DNA of 64,000 nucleotides from Aplidium turbinatum (lineage: Eukaryota > Chordata > Ascidiacea > Aplousobranchia > Polyclinidae): positions 30,612,477 to 30,676,476 of the forward strand of contig OU964918.1 of NCBI GenBank assembly GCA_918807975.1, given 5' to 3'. Position numbers and translations under genes: made by a program. The notes under the pieces were generated by a model. That model saw only the letters and a list, made by a program, of their open reading frames with translations. It ran no database searches and had not been told where the DNA came from. Shown piece by piece: positions 46,299 through 57,570 of this stretch. How positions within the stretch are numbered: position 1 is the first letter of the stretch; each line of letters starts with the position of its first letter.

Positions 46299-47181
46299 CC
46301 AATGAAATAATATCAACACCGCGATCCGAGTCACAAAGAACAAACAACTTATGATATGTTGTGCACATAAACATAGCCGTAGGAGATGGGGAGGAAGGGA
46401 GGGCGGTCGCTCCCCTGCTGAAAAAAAAATGTCACAAATTTGGGCAAAAATGTCCAATTATTCGGGCAAATCAATCTTACAATGATGTTTCGTCGTCTCA
46501 CCAGTTTAGAAACTTTACATAATTGTTATAATTTTTGAGATACATTAGTAATATTTTCCAATAAATGTAAAATGTACTATCACCGGCTTTGGAAACTGTT
46601 GTATGTGGTAGTGCAATCTGATAAGAATGATAAGTGTCGACTCGACAACTGCAAAATAGAACTGTAAAAGAGCACAGATGGCAAACAGAGGCAAGTTTAT
46701 TAGGCTACTGATATTCACTAACATAACATGTAGGTTGCATTTCTTCATAAGTAAGATTTAAAAGCCTACAGGGTACTGGTAACTTTATGAAGTTTGTTTT
46801 ATGAGATAAACTGAGTTTTGTCAAGACTGCTCCTTGTTATAAAAAACCAAATGCATTGGCCATAGAAAACAATGTAAAATGACGTATTTTTCAACATAGT
46901 TTATCGTATGCTCTCTGATAATTTCATAGAAACTCAGATGTAACTAAAAGATTAATCAAAGCAACTCAAAACTCGAGTTACAAAAGGCGGAATCATTACG
47001 GTTAATTGCTTTACAATAAACCCAATTTATGAGATATCTGCGTCGCGGTTTCACGCACGGCGGCGGTCATTAATCCTATTAATCTGTATAATTTGAAAAC
47101 AAAAAAACTAGCTAGTAGTAAGCTAAAACATCAGAGTATGTTAGGAAAATCATGTCATATTTTTAAAACTATAGTATAAAC
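46299..47181. other. Non-coding stretch, nothing recognised
   Basis: No exon or element end supported. Confidence 0.4.
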
Positions 47182-47755
47182 CAGGGGTCACCAAACTTTT
47201 TCTCTGAGGGCCAGATTGCTGCGAGATTAACAGCTGCGGGCCGGATGCAAATTGCAAAAAGATATACCACTATTTAGAATCTCCATTGACTTGAATAGAA
47301 CACAATAAATAACAAAGTCAGCGGTGGAATAGCAAAGTTGTGATGAAAATCGAAAGGTTCAGGTTGCTGGAACAATTATCTCCTGCTGTGATACACTACA
47401 GGGCATCGTGCTCTTGAAAAAACATTAGGCTACATCTTTCCAAATTTGGCCTATAGGCTGTCCCCATTTGTGGTGACCTAACGATAACAACAGAACACCA
47501 ACATGTAGGCTGCCTGGTGGAAAAATGTACAAATTCAACATACAACAACGAACTATAAGAACGAACAATTTTAACAAGGAAGTCTATATTAGGCTACACA
47601 ACAAGGCAAAGTCAAAGACGGTTGCTAATGCCAAGGAAAGCTCTTGTAGGCCTACAGAATTGTAGTGCAGCTGTAATTTCTGCAGCACGTGGCGGGCCGG
47701 ATAAAATCAGTTCACGGGCCGGTTCCGGCCGGCGGGCCGTAGTTTGGCGCCCCTG
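47182..47755. mobile_element. hAT-like MITE, 574 bp
   Basis: The ends CAGGGGTCACCAAACTTT and, mirrored, CAGGGGCGCCAAACTAC are inverted repeats. GGGCCAGA and GGGCCGG sequence follows each. Flanking octamers do not match, so the duplication has decayed or one end is shifted. Confidence 0.7.
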
Positions 47756-48506
47756 ACACAATAGAAACGTCATTTAAAGCGGAATAAATACTTGAATAAT
47801 TTTTAGGAAAAGTCAAAATTTTTTAAAGGTGTTGATCGCGTAGTTCTTTTGTGATATTGCTTTGAAAAGCACCAAGCCCCCACCGACCCCTTCTCCTCCC
47901 CACAGGACAAATGGTTAAATTAAAAAAGGGAAAATAGCCCAGGTTTATTACAAATGCGTTATGCGTTTATTGGATAATGGGTAAAATTTGAAATGTTAAA
48001 GAACAAAACTTGACAGTGGATACGTTTTTATGTCATGTAAATATTTATGCTCGTGTGGTGCCCCCCCTCCAACCAAATGAGTCACGTTACGCGCCTACGC
48101 CACTGGTTAGGTTGGTCATGTGTTGATGCAGCCTGCAGGAAACACAACCTTTGATGAGTTCAGATGTTTTTGCTTTTCGTAAGGAAGAGTAAGACAAAAA
48201 AAAATCATAAATGCTTGGGTCAAAAAGAAGTTGTCCCATTTCGGCTCTTATTGCCTACTAGTTTATTATTTGAGCAAGTACAAAACGTAAAGCCGTGTTG
48301 GACCATGCCTGTAGGCAGGGCCTGATTAAGGCTCACGGGGGCCCGAGGCACAGCTAAGTTTAAGGGCCCTCATTGGCAATCGCTTTCGATGCAGAGCAGG
48401 AGTGCTCAACTGTTACTGCAAAATCGTTACACAATTTGAAATTGTTACTCAAAAATAACAAGTGTGCACACACTGGCACAACAACTTTCCCTACCTACGC
48501 CTACGG

Positions 48507-50262
48507 TAGGGGAAAGTACTATAAAGTAGACCGGCTGATAATGTGGACCACTGCTGTTTTATCAATGACTGAAGTAAATAATTTCATGGTTTGTGAACAG
48601 CTTGAATTAACCTTTCTTACTGACCTAGTTTTTACTATTTCAGATTCAAAGGATTGAGCTGGTTCTTTGTTGTTACTAGAGGTTTTGTGTTTTGGGGGTC
48701 TGCGATGTTATTTTGCTGGTCTAAACTGTTGAGAATATTTCAAATATTGCTACAGTTACAAAAGATTATACAAAAGTAATCTGCAGGAGAGGCATTACTA
48801 ATGACTATCTGCCAAAATCTTGAAGAAATGTCCACTGTTTAATTCTAAATGACACCAAGCAACATAAGATTATGCTAACTGTAATATGGATCACCTAACT
48901 GTTTGGTAATATGGACCAGTGGTCCAGGTTATGGTCAATTAGTAGAAATTTGTTTCTCAGTAATCAAGACAGGCATAGAAATGAAGTTCCATGAGATTTA
49001 TGCATTTTTTTCAAACTTTCTAGAGTGCATCATAAAATATATTTGTAACTTGCTTTCTTATAATGATAAAAGCCACTACCAGTAATTTGCATAATCACTT
49101 TGATATTATAAACAATTTGATTAAATTCTGACGACATGTCTAAGCATGGAAATTGGATTTGAAATGGATTTAAAAAAGCAGGAATTTACCCCATTAATCC
49201 TCTTGTATTTGATGAAAGTGATTTTCACTCAGCTGAAGTTACTGACAAGCCTCATGAAGTAGACACCTCTCCAAACAATGTATCACCGCTGATAATTGAT
49301 GATCAAGATATGTCTACTCAAGATGCAATTTCTCGAAACATTTTACCTTTGTCACAAGATGTGGTAAACATTGAGAATGTGGCAAAAAATTCTATCATGT
49401 CAACAGAATTAAAATGCTGGAACTTTAGCTGATGCACCGTATGAAGCAAGCTCACAAGCACCAGGACCATCATCATTGAGTGTTAAGAACTTACAACCTT
49501 GTTCAGTTAGCATTTCATGCAGGATACCTATCTGTCGAGGACATAAGCCCACTTCCAAAACAAGTTACGAAGGGAAGAAAACGTAGAAAAACTATAAAGG
49601 CTACTGTGCTGACAGGTACGCCACACAAACATAAAATCAAGTTCACAGAAAAAGCTAAACCAGCAAAACAAGTGAGAAAACGCTTTAACCTAGTCTTAAA
49701 AAAAGAGAGTTATTCCAAGCAATGCTACTTCTGCATGCACTTGTCTTGTGTGTGACGAGTCCAATAATGAGGATTGGATTCAGTGTTATCAGCGCGAGAA
49801 ATTGGCTCATGAAAGTTGTGCTGATATACCAAATGCTCATTTTTACTATTGTGACAACTGTGCTAACGATCAATGATTTGAAACTTGTTTGAGATGACTA
49901 TCATGAACGTTTCAGACTATTTTTATTTATTGACTGTGTTCTATTTCATGCCTTTGAAGTTTGACTTAGGCTACTTAATATATTTACGTTCACATGACAA
50001 CGGTCCATATTACAGTACGGTGGTCCATATTATGAAACAAGGTGGTCCATTTTAGAAACTGAGTTGATAATATGGACCACTATATAAAAAAATAATAATA
50101 TAGTTTTCTTTGTTTGTGTTAAGTTTTTCTGATTGGAATTGTTTTTGCAAACCAACTAGCCTGTAACTAATCAAATAAAGTTAGTTGCACCCCAATGTTG
50201 TGGATCTTTTTAAAAATATTAATATTTTTCATTTGGTGGTCCAAATTATAGTACTTTCCCTA
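48507..50262 (+). mobile_element. pogo-type transposon remnant with transposase C-terminus and motif array
   Basis: The ends TA-GGGGAAAGTACTATAA and, mirrored, TA-GGGAAAGTACTATAA have a TA on each side (48507-48508, 50261-50262). The inside carries the C-terminal part of a pogo-family transposase. It also carries at least eight copies of a TGGACCAC-containing motif in both orientations: near 48541, 48882, 48908, 48919, 50002, 50020, 50042, 50071 and 50236. The catalytic DDE domain is mostly deleted. The arrangement is the same as in the MITE at 16200-17167 but with a different motif. Confidence 0.85.
49140..49880 (+). pseudogene. pogo transposase C-terminal linker and PHD-like finger
   Basis: The plus strand starts near 49150 with GFKKAGIYPINPLVFDESDF, the end of the DDE_1 domain. 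It continues with VTKGRKRRKTIKATVLTGTP, a basic linker near 49560. Near 49735, after a frame change, TCLVCDESNNEDWIQCYQRE is followed by LAHESC and FYYCDNCAND. The Cys/His spacing is that of the PHD-like finger found at the C-terminus of many pogo-family transposases. Several frame changes are present, and the N-terminal CENP-B-like and catalytic domains are absent. Confidence 0.82.
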
Positions 50263-50352
50263 CTAATGTAAAAAAAATGGGGGGCCCCAAAACCAGGGGG
50301 CCTGAGGCCTGTGCCTCGTGTGCCTCATGGTTAATCGGGCCCTGCCTGTAGG

Positions 50353-51007
50353 GTAGCTGTAGCTAATTGAAAAGTTTTCTTCATTCGGTTTTATTCATTA
50401 GTTTCATTCAGAATGAAGACAATCTTCATTTAGAATTACAATGATCTAATTAACCACGTTGTAATAATGTAGTGTAAACAACCCTTTGTCGAAATTACGA
50501 AGCTCCATTGACGAAACACACCTGCCATAAAAAACCAACGAACCATGACAACGGTTATATTTGAGTAAGCAAAGACGTCAAGCTAACTCAAGCCATTTGT
50601 AAGATCAATATTGCGAAGCTCGGCAGGCAATTGTATCAGCATTCGTTCGCAAGAATGTTTGTGTAGACTTGTCTTGAATATACTTTATCAGTCGTAAAAA
50701 ACCGCGTTTCGCTAGGATGCTTATCGAAGGTAAACATGTTGAGCATTATTCTTACCAATTTGAATAAACCTGATAAATGATAAGCTACAGTCTAGAAACA
50801 GCGTAGTTTTATTGCTCGTGTGTTTTAACTGAAATAGTGTATCTAGTTCAGTTTTACAAGGTTAGCTTACTGTTTAGATACCGGTGAAGGCCAAAAGTAT
50901 ACCTAAAGACCATCACAGTGCAGCCATGCAGTACTTTGTAGGCTACTTAATTTATATTTGCAACTTCAGTTTGTTTTTTGTTTTTTTCAGCACTGGCTCA
51001 AACGTTG
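50353..51007. other. Non-coding stretch, nothing recognised
   Basis: No exon or element end supported. Confidence 0.4.
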
Positions 51008-51015
51008 GTATACAG

Positions 51016-52217
51016 CAGGGCTTCCCAACTGGGGGTCACGTCACGAACTTCAGGGGTCGCAAAGAGTATATCAATTTTACATAAAGTACTGTACATTAAC
51101 ACTTTTGTGCGAGATACTGTGAAAGTTATTAGCTTTATCAAAATTTGCTAACTCAATTCCTATATTTTTGCAAATTCATGTGGTGAAATGGAATCATAGT
51201 TTAAAATCCTTTCACTGCATTGTGACGTGTCAGACGTGAAGGGGCTTTCCAAAATCAAAGCTTTAAAAAGTCAAAGTCAAAGCTATCAATGTTTAAAAAT
51301 AAAGTCGTGATTTTTCTGGTAGCGGAATCAAATTCAGACTTGGTCCATCATTTTCGCAATGACATCTGTTTTTTCAAAATGTCAGATTTGCTTAAACAAC
51401 TGAAGGAATATAGCCTAATTTGTTCCCCATAGGAAAAAACATCAATGTTTTTGTATTGAAATCTAAATTTGATGAGTTCATCCAAAATTAAACATCTGGA
51501 AACAAAGATTGAAAATGATTTATATAAAATGTTTTCATTCGCTGAAGAGTTTTTAGCTAGCAATAATGTGGAATCAATCGTTAATAAGCCTTATGGTTAT
51601 TGACCATTTGTCAAATATGTTGAAACAGTTTCAGAAGTATTTTCTTCCGGATATGGACGATACCAAACTAGATTGGAGCCAAAATCAATTTGCAGAAATA
51701 ACACAAAGTAGCCTACCAAGTACCTCCCTCTTAAATCTTAGAAAGAAATTGCTGATCTATCTTCTGTTTAGTTGAACATTCGTTACCAGACTCATCAGTA
51801 ACCACATTCATGCCGTTAGTCGGCTATCGACGTATCCGTATCAGCGTTTTCAACGTTGAAAATAACCAAAACAAAATAGGCCTACTGCTCTAAAGAAAGC
51901 AACATTGAAATCGTCTTGAAACCAGCTTTAACCTAACATTGAACCGCGGTAGGACTTGCTTTACTGCAGAAAGCAGTCACACCTCGACCCATCACACTAA
52001 ACAAACGTGTTGGTTTTTGTTTCGTTTCCAATAGGCTACGTGTAAAGTAGTAGGCTTCGAGTACCGGTAACTTGTTTTTAGTTTTCGTTTGAATTGAGCT
52101 TTTTAATAAATAACACAAATGTACATTTCGCACTGTTTATCATTTTAATGGTGAGAGGTCACGAAAAAATTTACGAGATTAAAAGAGGTCGCAAGCAAAA
52201 CAGTTTGAGAAGCCCTG
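51016..52217 (+). mobile_element. hAT element (Buster-like) with eroded transposase
   Basis: The ends CAGGGCTTCCCAACTG and, mirrored, CAGGGCTTCTCAAACTG are flanked by GTATACAG and GTCTGCAG (6 of 8 match). On the plus strand at about 51580-51760, HLSNMLKQFQKYFLPDMDD and NQFAEITQSSLPS resemble the middle of ZBED5/SCAND3-like hAT transposases. GGGGTCGC and GAGGTCGC lie inside the two ends. Confidence 0.8.
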
Positions 52218-52538
52218 GTCTGCAGCACATTTATGATCAAATCACGAATGTGAGCAAATTATTGCATGAAATGGTTCTCCGGATTAGTTACAAGTTGACG
52301 AAGCCATTGTGAAGGAACAAAAATGTTTAATCGCAATGTACCAAAAACCAGAAATAGCCTACAGTGACGTACCGTACGTGCTTAACATATTCAGTAGGCT
52401 ATACATGAATGATTAGTGGATGGGCTTTCTCAGAAAAAAGTTAAACATGACTAGTAGCTGATAGCTTTTATCAGGAAACAAACTGAAACTACCACTGACA
52501 CTACTACAGTATTAACTGGTCCAATGGAAGCACTAGAC

Positions 52539-53297
52539 CAGTGGTTCTCAACCGGGGGTCCGCGGACCCCCAGGGGTCCGTGAAGCGATTTCCGGGGGTC
52601 CGCGAAAGTGTCCGAGTTTTCAACATGACGGATAAATTAAGAAATTTAAAAATTGTTTGTGTTTTGTTTATGTATTAGCCTACAGTGATTCTTAAACTGT
52701 AAGTCGCAACGCACTGGTGCGTCGTTTGAAATTGCAAAGGACATTGCACAAAGGTTTGGTTTCTTAACTAAAATATCATATAAATTACTTAAACCTTTTA
52801 ATAAGGCTATGTTGGCTATGTTCAACTAAATTCTTTTAAGACAACAGATTGTTGATCAATGCCTAATTTAGAAATACAAACGTTAGTCAGCAGTTTATCA
52901 CCACTCACGGTTTAGCAATGACTGTGATTATAACGAATTAATATTAATTTCAAATGAAAAAAGGAAGAAATTCTTTGTAACAGTCGCAAGTATTCTATTA
53001 ACTTTTGATAAAAGTTATAGAAAAACATCAAATGAGCATATAGCTTACCGATGTATGATCCTGTGTGCCAACATATAGCTCATAAGTCATAACATAATTT
53101 TGTCAATCTCATCAATCGTCAAGTGCGTTGCGAATTCAGCAAATTCTTTTAAGTGTGTTGCTTTGAAACTTATGTAACATATGATTCCATAAGGAAACGC
53201 GACATACCAAAATTTCAAATTGAAATTTTTAGGGGTCCGCGATCGCTTCGAAGACACCAAAAGGGGTCCACCAAGACAAAAAGGTTGAGAACCACTG
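52539..53297. mobile_element. hAT MITE (Buster-like ends), 759 bp
   Basis: The ends CAGTGGTTCTCAACCGG and, mirrored, CAGTGGTTCTCAACCTT are flanked by perfect CACTAGAC duplications (52531-52538 and 53298-53305). GGGGTCCGCG recurs near both ends. No transposase is readable. Confidence 0.9.
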
Positions 53298-53305
53298 CAC
53301 TAGAC

Positions 53306-53900
53306 GTTTCACGAAAAAAAAAAACAATACAAGTAGGCTACAACACTACTGTATACAAAACTTCGTACACAAAAAAACTATGAAACTTTTTTGTGATGGT
53401 GAAAAAGATTATTTAAAACATAAATTCCATTGTCAATCAAACTTTGCAGCCCGAATCTTTACAGAAATCCATGTATCAATGTTGTGAATTTAGTCAAATT
53501 CAAAGAATGCGTTTTGAACAAAAAAGTAAAATTGGGTTACAACCTAAACTACAAGCTACCAAAATTTCTACTGTAAAATAGATGGATGTTTCTAGCTAGG
53601 AAAGAAAAACTGTCATTTTAAAACTGGTGGACTAAATTAAGCATTCTGTTGAGATATGAGATTTACCAAGCCAAAAAAAATGTTGTTTGGCGACAATTCA
53701 AATATGGTGCATCTGTGCACATCGGTTGTTCTTGCTCATACTCTTGCTGCCGCGTTCAAGATTGTCGGTTGTTTTCCCGCGCAAAATACTCACGTGACAT
53801 TGAAAGATATTTCTGCCAACATTCTGTGCTTCTCGTTTCTCAAAACGTGTCTGAGGGTCTCTGCTGCCTTTGCCATATAACCTGCCAGGCGTGGCTCACT
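53306..53900. other. Non-coding stretch, nothing recognised
   Basis: Short open frames near 53650-54010 have no recognisable domain. The right border is the hAT element at 53901. Confidence 0.35.
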
Positions 53901-55409
53901 CCAAGGGCGCGGGAAGTAGGGGTGCTCAAGGGGCTGCAGCCCCCCCTAGAACAAATTCAGCCCCCCCTTGAATTTTCAATAATTGCTTCAGCCCCCCCTA
54001 GAAAATTCTGACAATTTAAGGTAGGCCTAGCCTACATAACATATTTTCAGAAATTTTTTTGAACAATAAGTTAATTGCTACGATGAATCGAGTTCCTGTT
54101 AGGCTACGTGTGGTCGCGCTCATCATTTGCAATAAAGAGTCGTCAATCATAGGGAGCTGTACCTCGCAGTAGCGGTACTAGCCACTTTGCCTATACTAAC
54201 ACGGCGGCCATCGTTTATTGGACATCATTCTGCAATATTTACATTTCATGCGTACTTCTGAACAGTACAATAATGCATGATATTGCTGTGTCATGTCTGA
54301 CCGACATGATAGAAGATAGTGCAATGAGAGGAGACGCACATGCAAACATATTCGGCTTGGTACTTTATTTTGCGATTACCTGCAGCGGTGAAGTTTTTCA
54401 GCCTGCAGAAGCCGTCGCAAGACAGCTCCAAAATAAGATCTTTGCTTCTTCAGCTTTGGAATCAATCACCATTCTCCGCGAACGGATCAAAATCTCAGAA
54501 AAGATGAATTCGTTTCCAAGCTTATGGAAGCAGCGAACGTCTTTGCGTCTGCCAATAACCTAAAGACGCCAAAGGATCCCCAAGTGAGAAAAACTCCAGC
54601 AAGATTTCGGAACACAGAGGAATCGGATACTTTGTCGTCTGCGAGAGAAGGAGCTTGGAAACGGCAATACATCGAAGCCCTTGATTTGGTTCAAGCTGAG
54701 CTTGATCGAAGATTTGACCAGGCGGATCTGCTTACCGCAGCCAACAGAGAGAAGGCCCTTTTAAGCTGTGCAAACGGTGAGGAAAGATCTGATACTGAGA
54801 TCAGCTTACCTGATGCCATCGCCTAAAAACGGAACTTACTTTGCTCAGCGATGTTAAGTGGAAAAACCGCAAACTCCGTTCAAAAGGTTGCTGGGCTATG
54901 ATCGCAAATAAACCCTCAAACACTAGATCATTTTAAAGAAACGCGAAAATTCGTGCTCTGCCCTTGCCTCTCGGTTTCAGCTGCATCATCACAACGTTCT
55001 TTTTCTGCTCTAAGACGCCTGAAAACGTGGTTGAGAAGCTCAATGACACAAAAGAGACTAATGGTACTTATTTTGCGTTGATGCATGTCCACCAAAACAT
55101 TTTGGACACTGTCGATGTCAAAGAACTCATGACACAGTTCTTAGAGAAAACACCTGAGCGAAAATCTATCTTCGGAAGCGTGTGAGAGCACATTTTCACA
55201 AACTGTCGTTTTCATTCTTCATTTGTTACAATTTACAATGTGTGTGTTTTGGCGCCGTTTTTTTTTTTACACAGGAGATGACCGAATGCCCACTACGTGT
55301 TTAAAATGTTCTCCCACATAAGGGGGTCTGGGGGGCGAAGCCCCCCAGAAGCTGACAACACTACGGCAGCTTCAGCCCCCCCTAGAGAAAAATAGTTCCC
55401 GCGCCACTG
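53901..55409 (+). mobile_element. hAT element with ZMYM1-like transposase remains
   Basis: The left end CCAAGGGCGCGGGAAGTA and mirrored right end CAGTGGCGCGGGAACTA are flanked by GGCTCACT and GGCTCACA. Plus-strand blocks: DMIEDSAMRGDAHANIFGLV near 54310, YIEALDLVQAELDRRFDQ near 54670, and FALMHVHQNILDTVDVKELM near 55075. LEKTPERKSIFGSV and a stop follow at 55185. The last block is the C-terminal signature of ZMYM1/TTF-type hAT transposases (Tip100-like group). Frames change between blocks and central parts are missing. Confidence 0.88.
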
Positions 55410-55417
55410 GGCTCACA

Positions 55418-56129
55418 TGTTTTCTCCTGTTCTTCTTTTTTAAATTTTAGTGATCTAAAGGCGGCGTGCTCAAAATCTTCAATTTTTCAATCATTAGAGA
55501 GAGCGAAACCTTTCATATCGCCTGTTGCGAGAATGTTATATGGTATAATTATGAACAATGCGAATAAAGTAGCACCATAACAATCTAGATTAATTACTTG
55601 ATGTCAGAAATGAATTATGATGTAAAAAGCTACTTCACATTAATCTTTAACTAACTATAGTGTCGGTCAACGCTTTCAAGTTGATATTTTTTACACAAAA
55701 CAATTTAGGCTCAAAAGTGTTTCGATCCCAACCGAATTCTCAGTATTAATAGTGAAAAGGCTATGTCGACGGCAGTCATAAAGTATAACCACCAGACTGC
55801 AAAAGCAACCTACAATTATGATTCAAGTTTTCAAGTGTGTCGTTGAGTAACGCACGTTGAAAACCAAACAGCAACAAAAAAATTACCAAATTCCTGGAGC
55901 AATAGCTACACAACATGACTTTTTTTAATTTAAAAATAAGTAGAATTTCCAAAACTTTTCCAAACAGGGTTAGTTACTTGGCTGTTGGCCCACTGTTGGC
56001 CAACTGTTGTACCAACTGTTTGGCCTCATGTTGCCCACTGAGTTTCCAGTCCAGATGCTACTATTTAGAAGTCCATGGTGTGACATTGTGACAGACAGCG
56101 TGGGCAGATAACACTCGTCAACACGATTT
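55418..56129. other. Non-coding stretch with a short degenerate repeat
   Basis: Near 55980-56040 CTGTTGGCC-like units repeat four to five times. Otherwise nothing is recognised. Confidence 0.4.
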
Positions 56130-56447
56130 TTGCTATTTAATCTTTGAAAACTGATATAGAGTAATTTTGAGGTGCTGAATCTGACTTCAGATTGATTCTA
56201 TCACGTCAGATTTTTGAGATATGATAGCAACAAATTGCTACTTTTGCCAAAAGTGAAAGATTTGACCTTGCCTTTGTCACACATAGACACTGTGCGATAT
56301 CCTGTGATCCGTGCAATGGGTTGTATAAATAGCTAAAATATATCCACAAGCTACAACTTTGATACCAATTTGTTTTTGAATTTGAATTATTAACTAAAAT
56401 GTAATGATGAAGCTTTGGTAGAGAGTTTGCTTTGTTGAACTATAGAC

Positions 56448-56906
56448 CAGTGGTTTTCAACCTTTTTGGTGGAACGGAACCCAATGAAACATTCCAAAAG
56501 CTCGAGGAACCCCTGTTCAATAATTTAATTGCCTTATGCAAAAAACATCGTTTGATTAATAAAATTAAATTAAAATACTCATGTTCAGATTTATTTATGT
56601 ACAATAAAAATACAAACTGTAAAAAATTACATTTATTCTCATAAAAAAATTAATGAGAAACTTGAGCCTGGTGTTTCTTGCACAAGTCTTTAATATTGCG
56701 TCGTGTGTTTGACAGATACACACGAAGTTCATCTTTCACAGACAGCAAATTTATTAATAATGGCAAACCTAATCAATATTTGATTATATTTAAACAATAT
56801 GCATATAATATTAAAATATACTCTCGGATTTGAACGTAAACTTGCGGAACCCCTAGACTTACTGGCGGAACCTTAGGGTCCGCGGAACACTGGTTGAAAA
56901 CCACTG
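56448..56906. mobile_element. hAT MITE (Buster-like ends), 459 bp
   Basis: The ends CAGTGGTTTTCAACCTTT and, mirrored, CAGTGGTTTTCAACCAG are flanked by perfect CTATAGAC duplications (56440-56447 and 56907-56914). GGAACCC motifs lie near both ends. Non-coding. The right duplication overlaps the start of the neighbouring foldback element. Confidence 0.9.
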
Positions 56907-56909
56907 CTA

Positions 56910-57236
56910 TAGACAAACAAAACAAAGTATCCTTAGCGGGTTTAACATGTTGTATCACACAGAGATATAACTTTTTATACCTCACGTGATCTGTTTCCAC
57001 CGTATAATTAACTCGTAATCATTCTTGTAACACTTGTTCAGTTTGTGCTTTTCAGTCCCGAGTATCATTTTATAGTGCATAGTGTCAGATTTATCTTATA
57101 ATTTTCATGCAGGTTTGAGTAATTCCTGATGAGGACACACGTATGTGTCGAAAACGTTTGAATTCATTTTTTTTGTGATATCTCTGTGTAATACAACATG
57201 TTAAACCCGCTAAAGTTACTTAGTTTTGTTTGTCTA
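56910..57236. mobile_element. Foldback MITE with AGCGGGTTTAACATG arms
   Basis: The ends TAGACAAACAAAAC and GTTTTGTTTGTCTA are followed inward by AGCGGGTTTAACATGTTGTA and its mirror, giving imperfect arms of roughly 60 bp. The centre has TTTCAGTCCCGAG and, near 57129, CCTGATGAGGACACACG followed by TGTGTCGAAAACG. A related half copy lies at 12650-12900. A TA on each side suggests Tc1/mariner-like insertion. Non-coding. Confidence 0.72.
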
Positions 57237-57570
57237 AAATGTAATGACAAGCTAAAAGAAAAGTTGAAAGTATAACTCAGCACCTTTTGTCAATGTTTTG
57301 CATCAAATCACAACGATTGAAGCAAGTCTATGGCAATGCTTCTTCATTATTTAAGCTATTTTGGTCTGTCCAACACTAACCTTTTGCTTTGACACTGTGT
57401 GCTAGGTGATGAACGCAACATGAAATTTTACTCTTTTGGCAAAAACAAAGCATTGTTGTTATCACATCTATAAAGTGTGGTGTGGTAAAAGAAATCTGAG
57501 TTCAGATTCGGATTCAGCACCCCAAAATTAACCTAAATCAGTTTTTAAAATCCAAACCGCAGAAACTTTT

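Larger units (their letters stand above)
48316..50344. mobile_element. hAT MITE split by a pogo element
   Basis: The ends CAGGGCCTGATTAAGG and, mirrored, CAGGGCCCGATTAACC are flanked by perfect CCTGTAGG duplications (48308-48315 and 50345-50352). CGAGGCACAG near 48353 and CTGTGCCTCG near 50310 extend the inverted repeat inward. Without the pogo insertion the MITE would be about 270 bp. Confidence 0.85.
56130..57570. repeat. Diverged long inverted repeat enclosing two younger elements
   Basis: The left arm (about 56130-56330) and right arm (about 57375-57570) are diverged reverse complements. For example AATTTTGAGGTGCTGAATC pairs with AATTTTGGGGTGCTGAATC, and CACTGTG and TTTTGCCAAAAG pieces lie in the same order. 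Arms of about 190 bp without coding suggest an old TIR element of unknown superfamily. Inside lie a hAT MITE (56448-56906) and a foldback element (56910-57236). Confidence 0.6.

Noticed and set aside
48090-48112. hAT terminus (GTAGGCGC...CGCCACTG type) as a separate element
   Set aside because: Only a right end is seen and no partner end or duplication was found.
53649-54011. Cys-rich open frames near 53650-54010 as a host gene
   Set aside because: Cys clusters have no consistent spacing, overlapping frames are equally open, and the segment runs into the hAT terminus.
55975-56045. Minisatellite of CTGTTGGCC units
   Set aside because: Only four or five imperfect units of variable length, too weak to call a distinct repeat locus.
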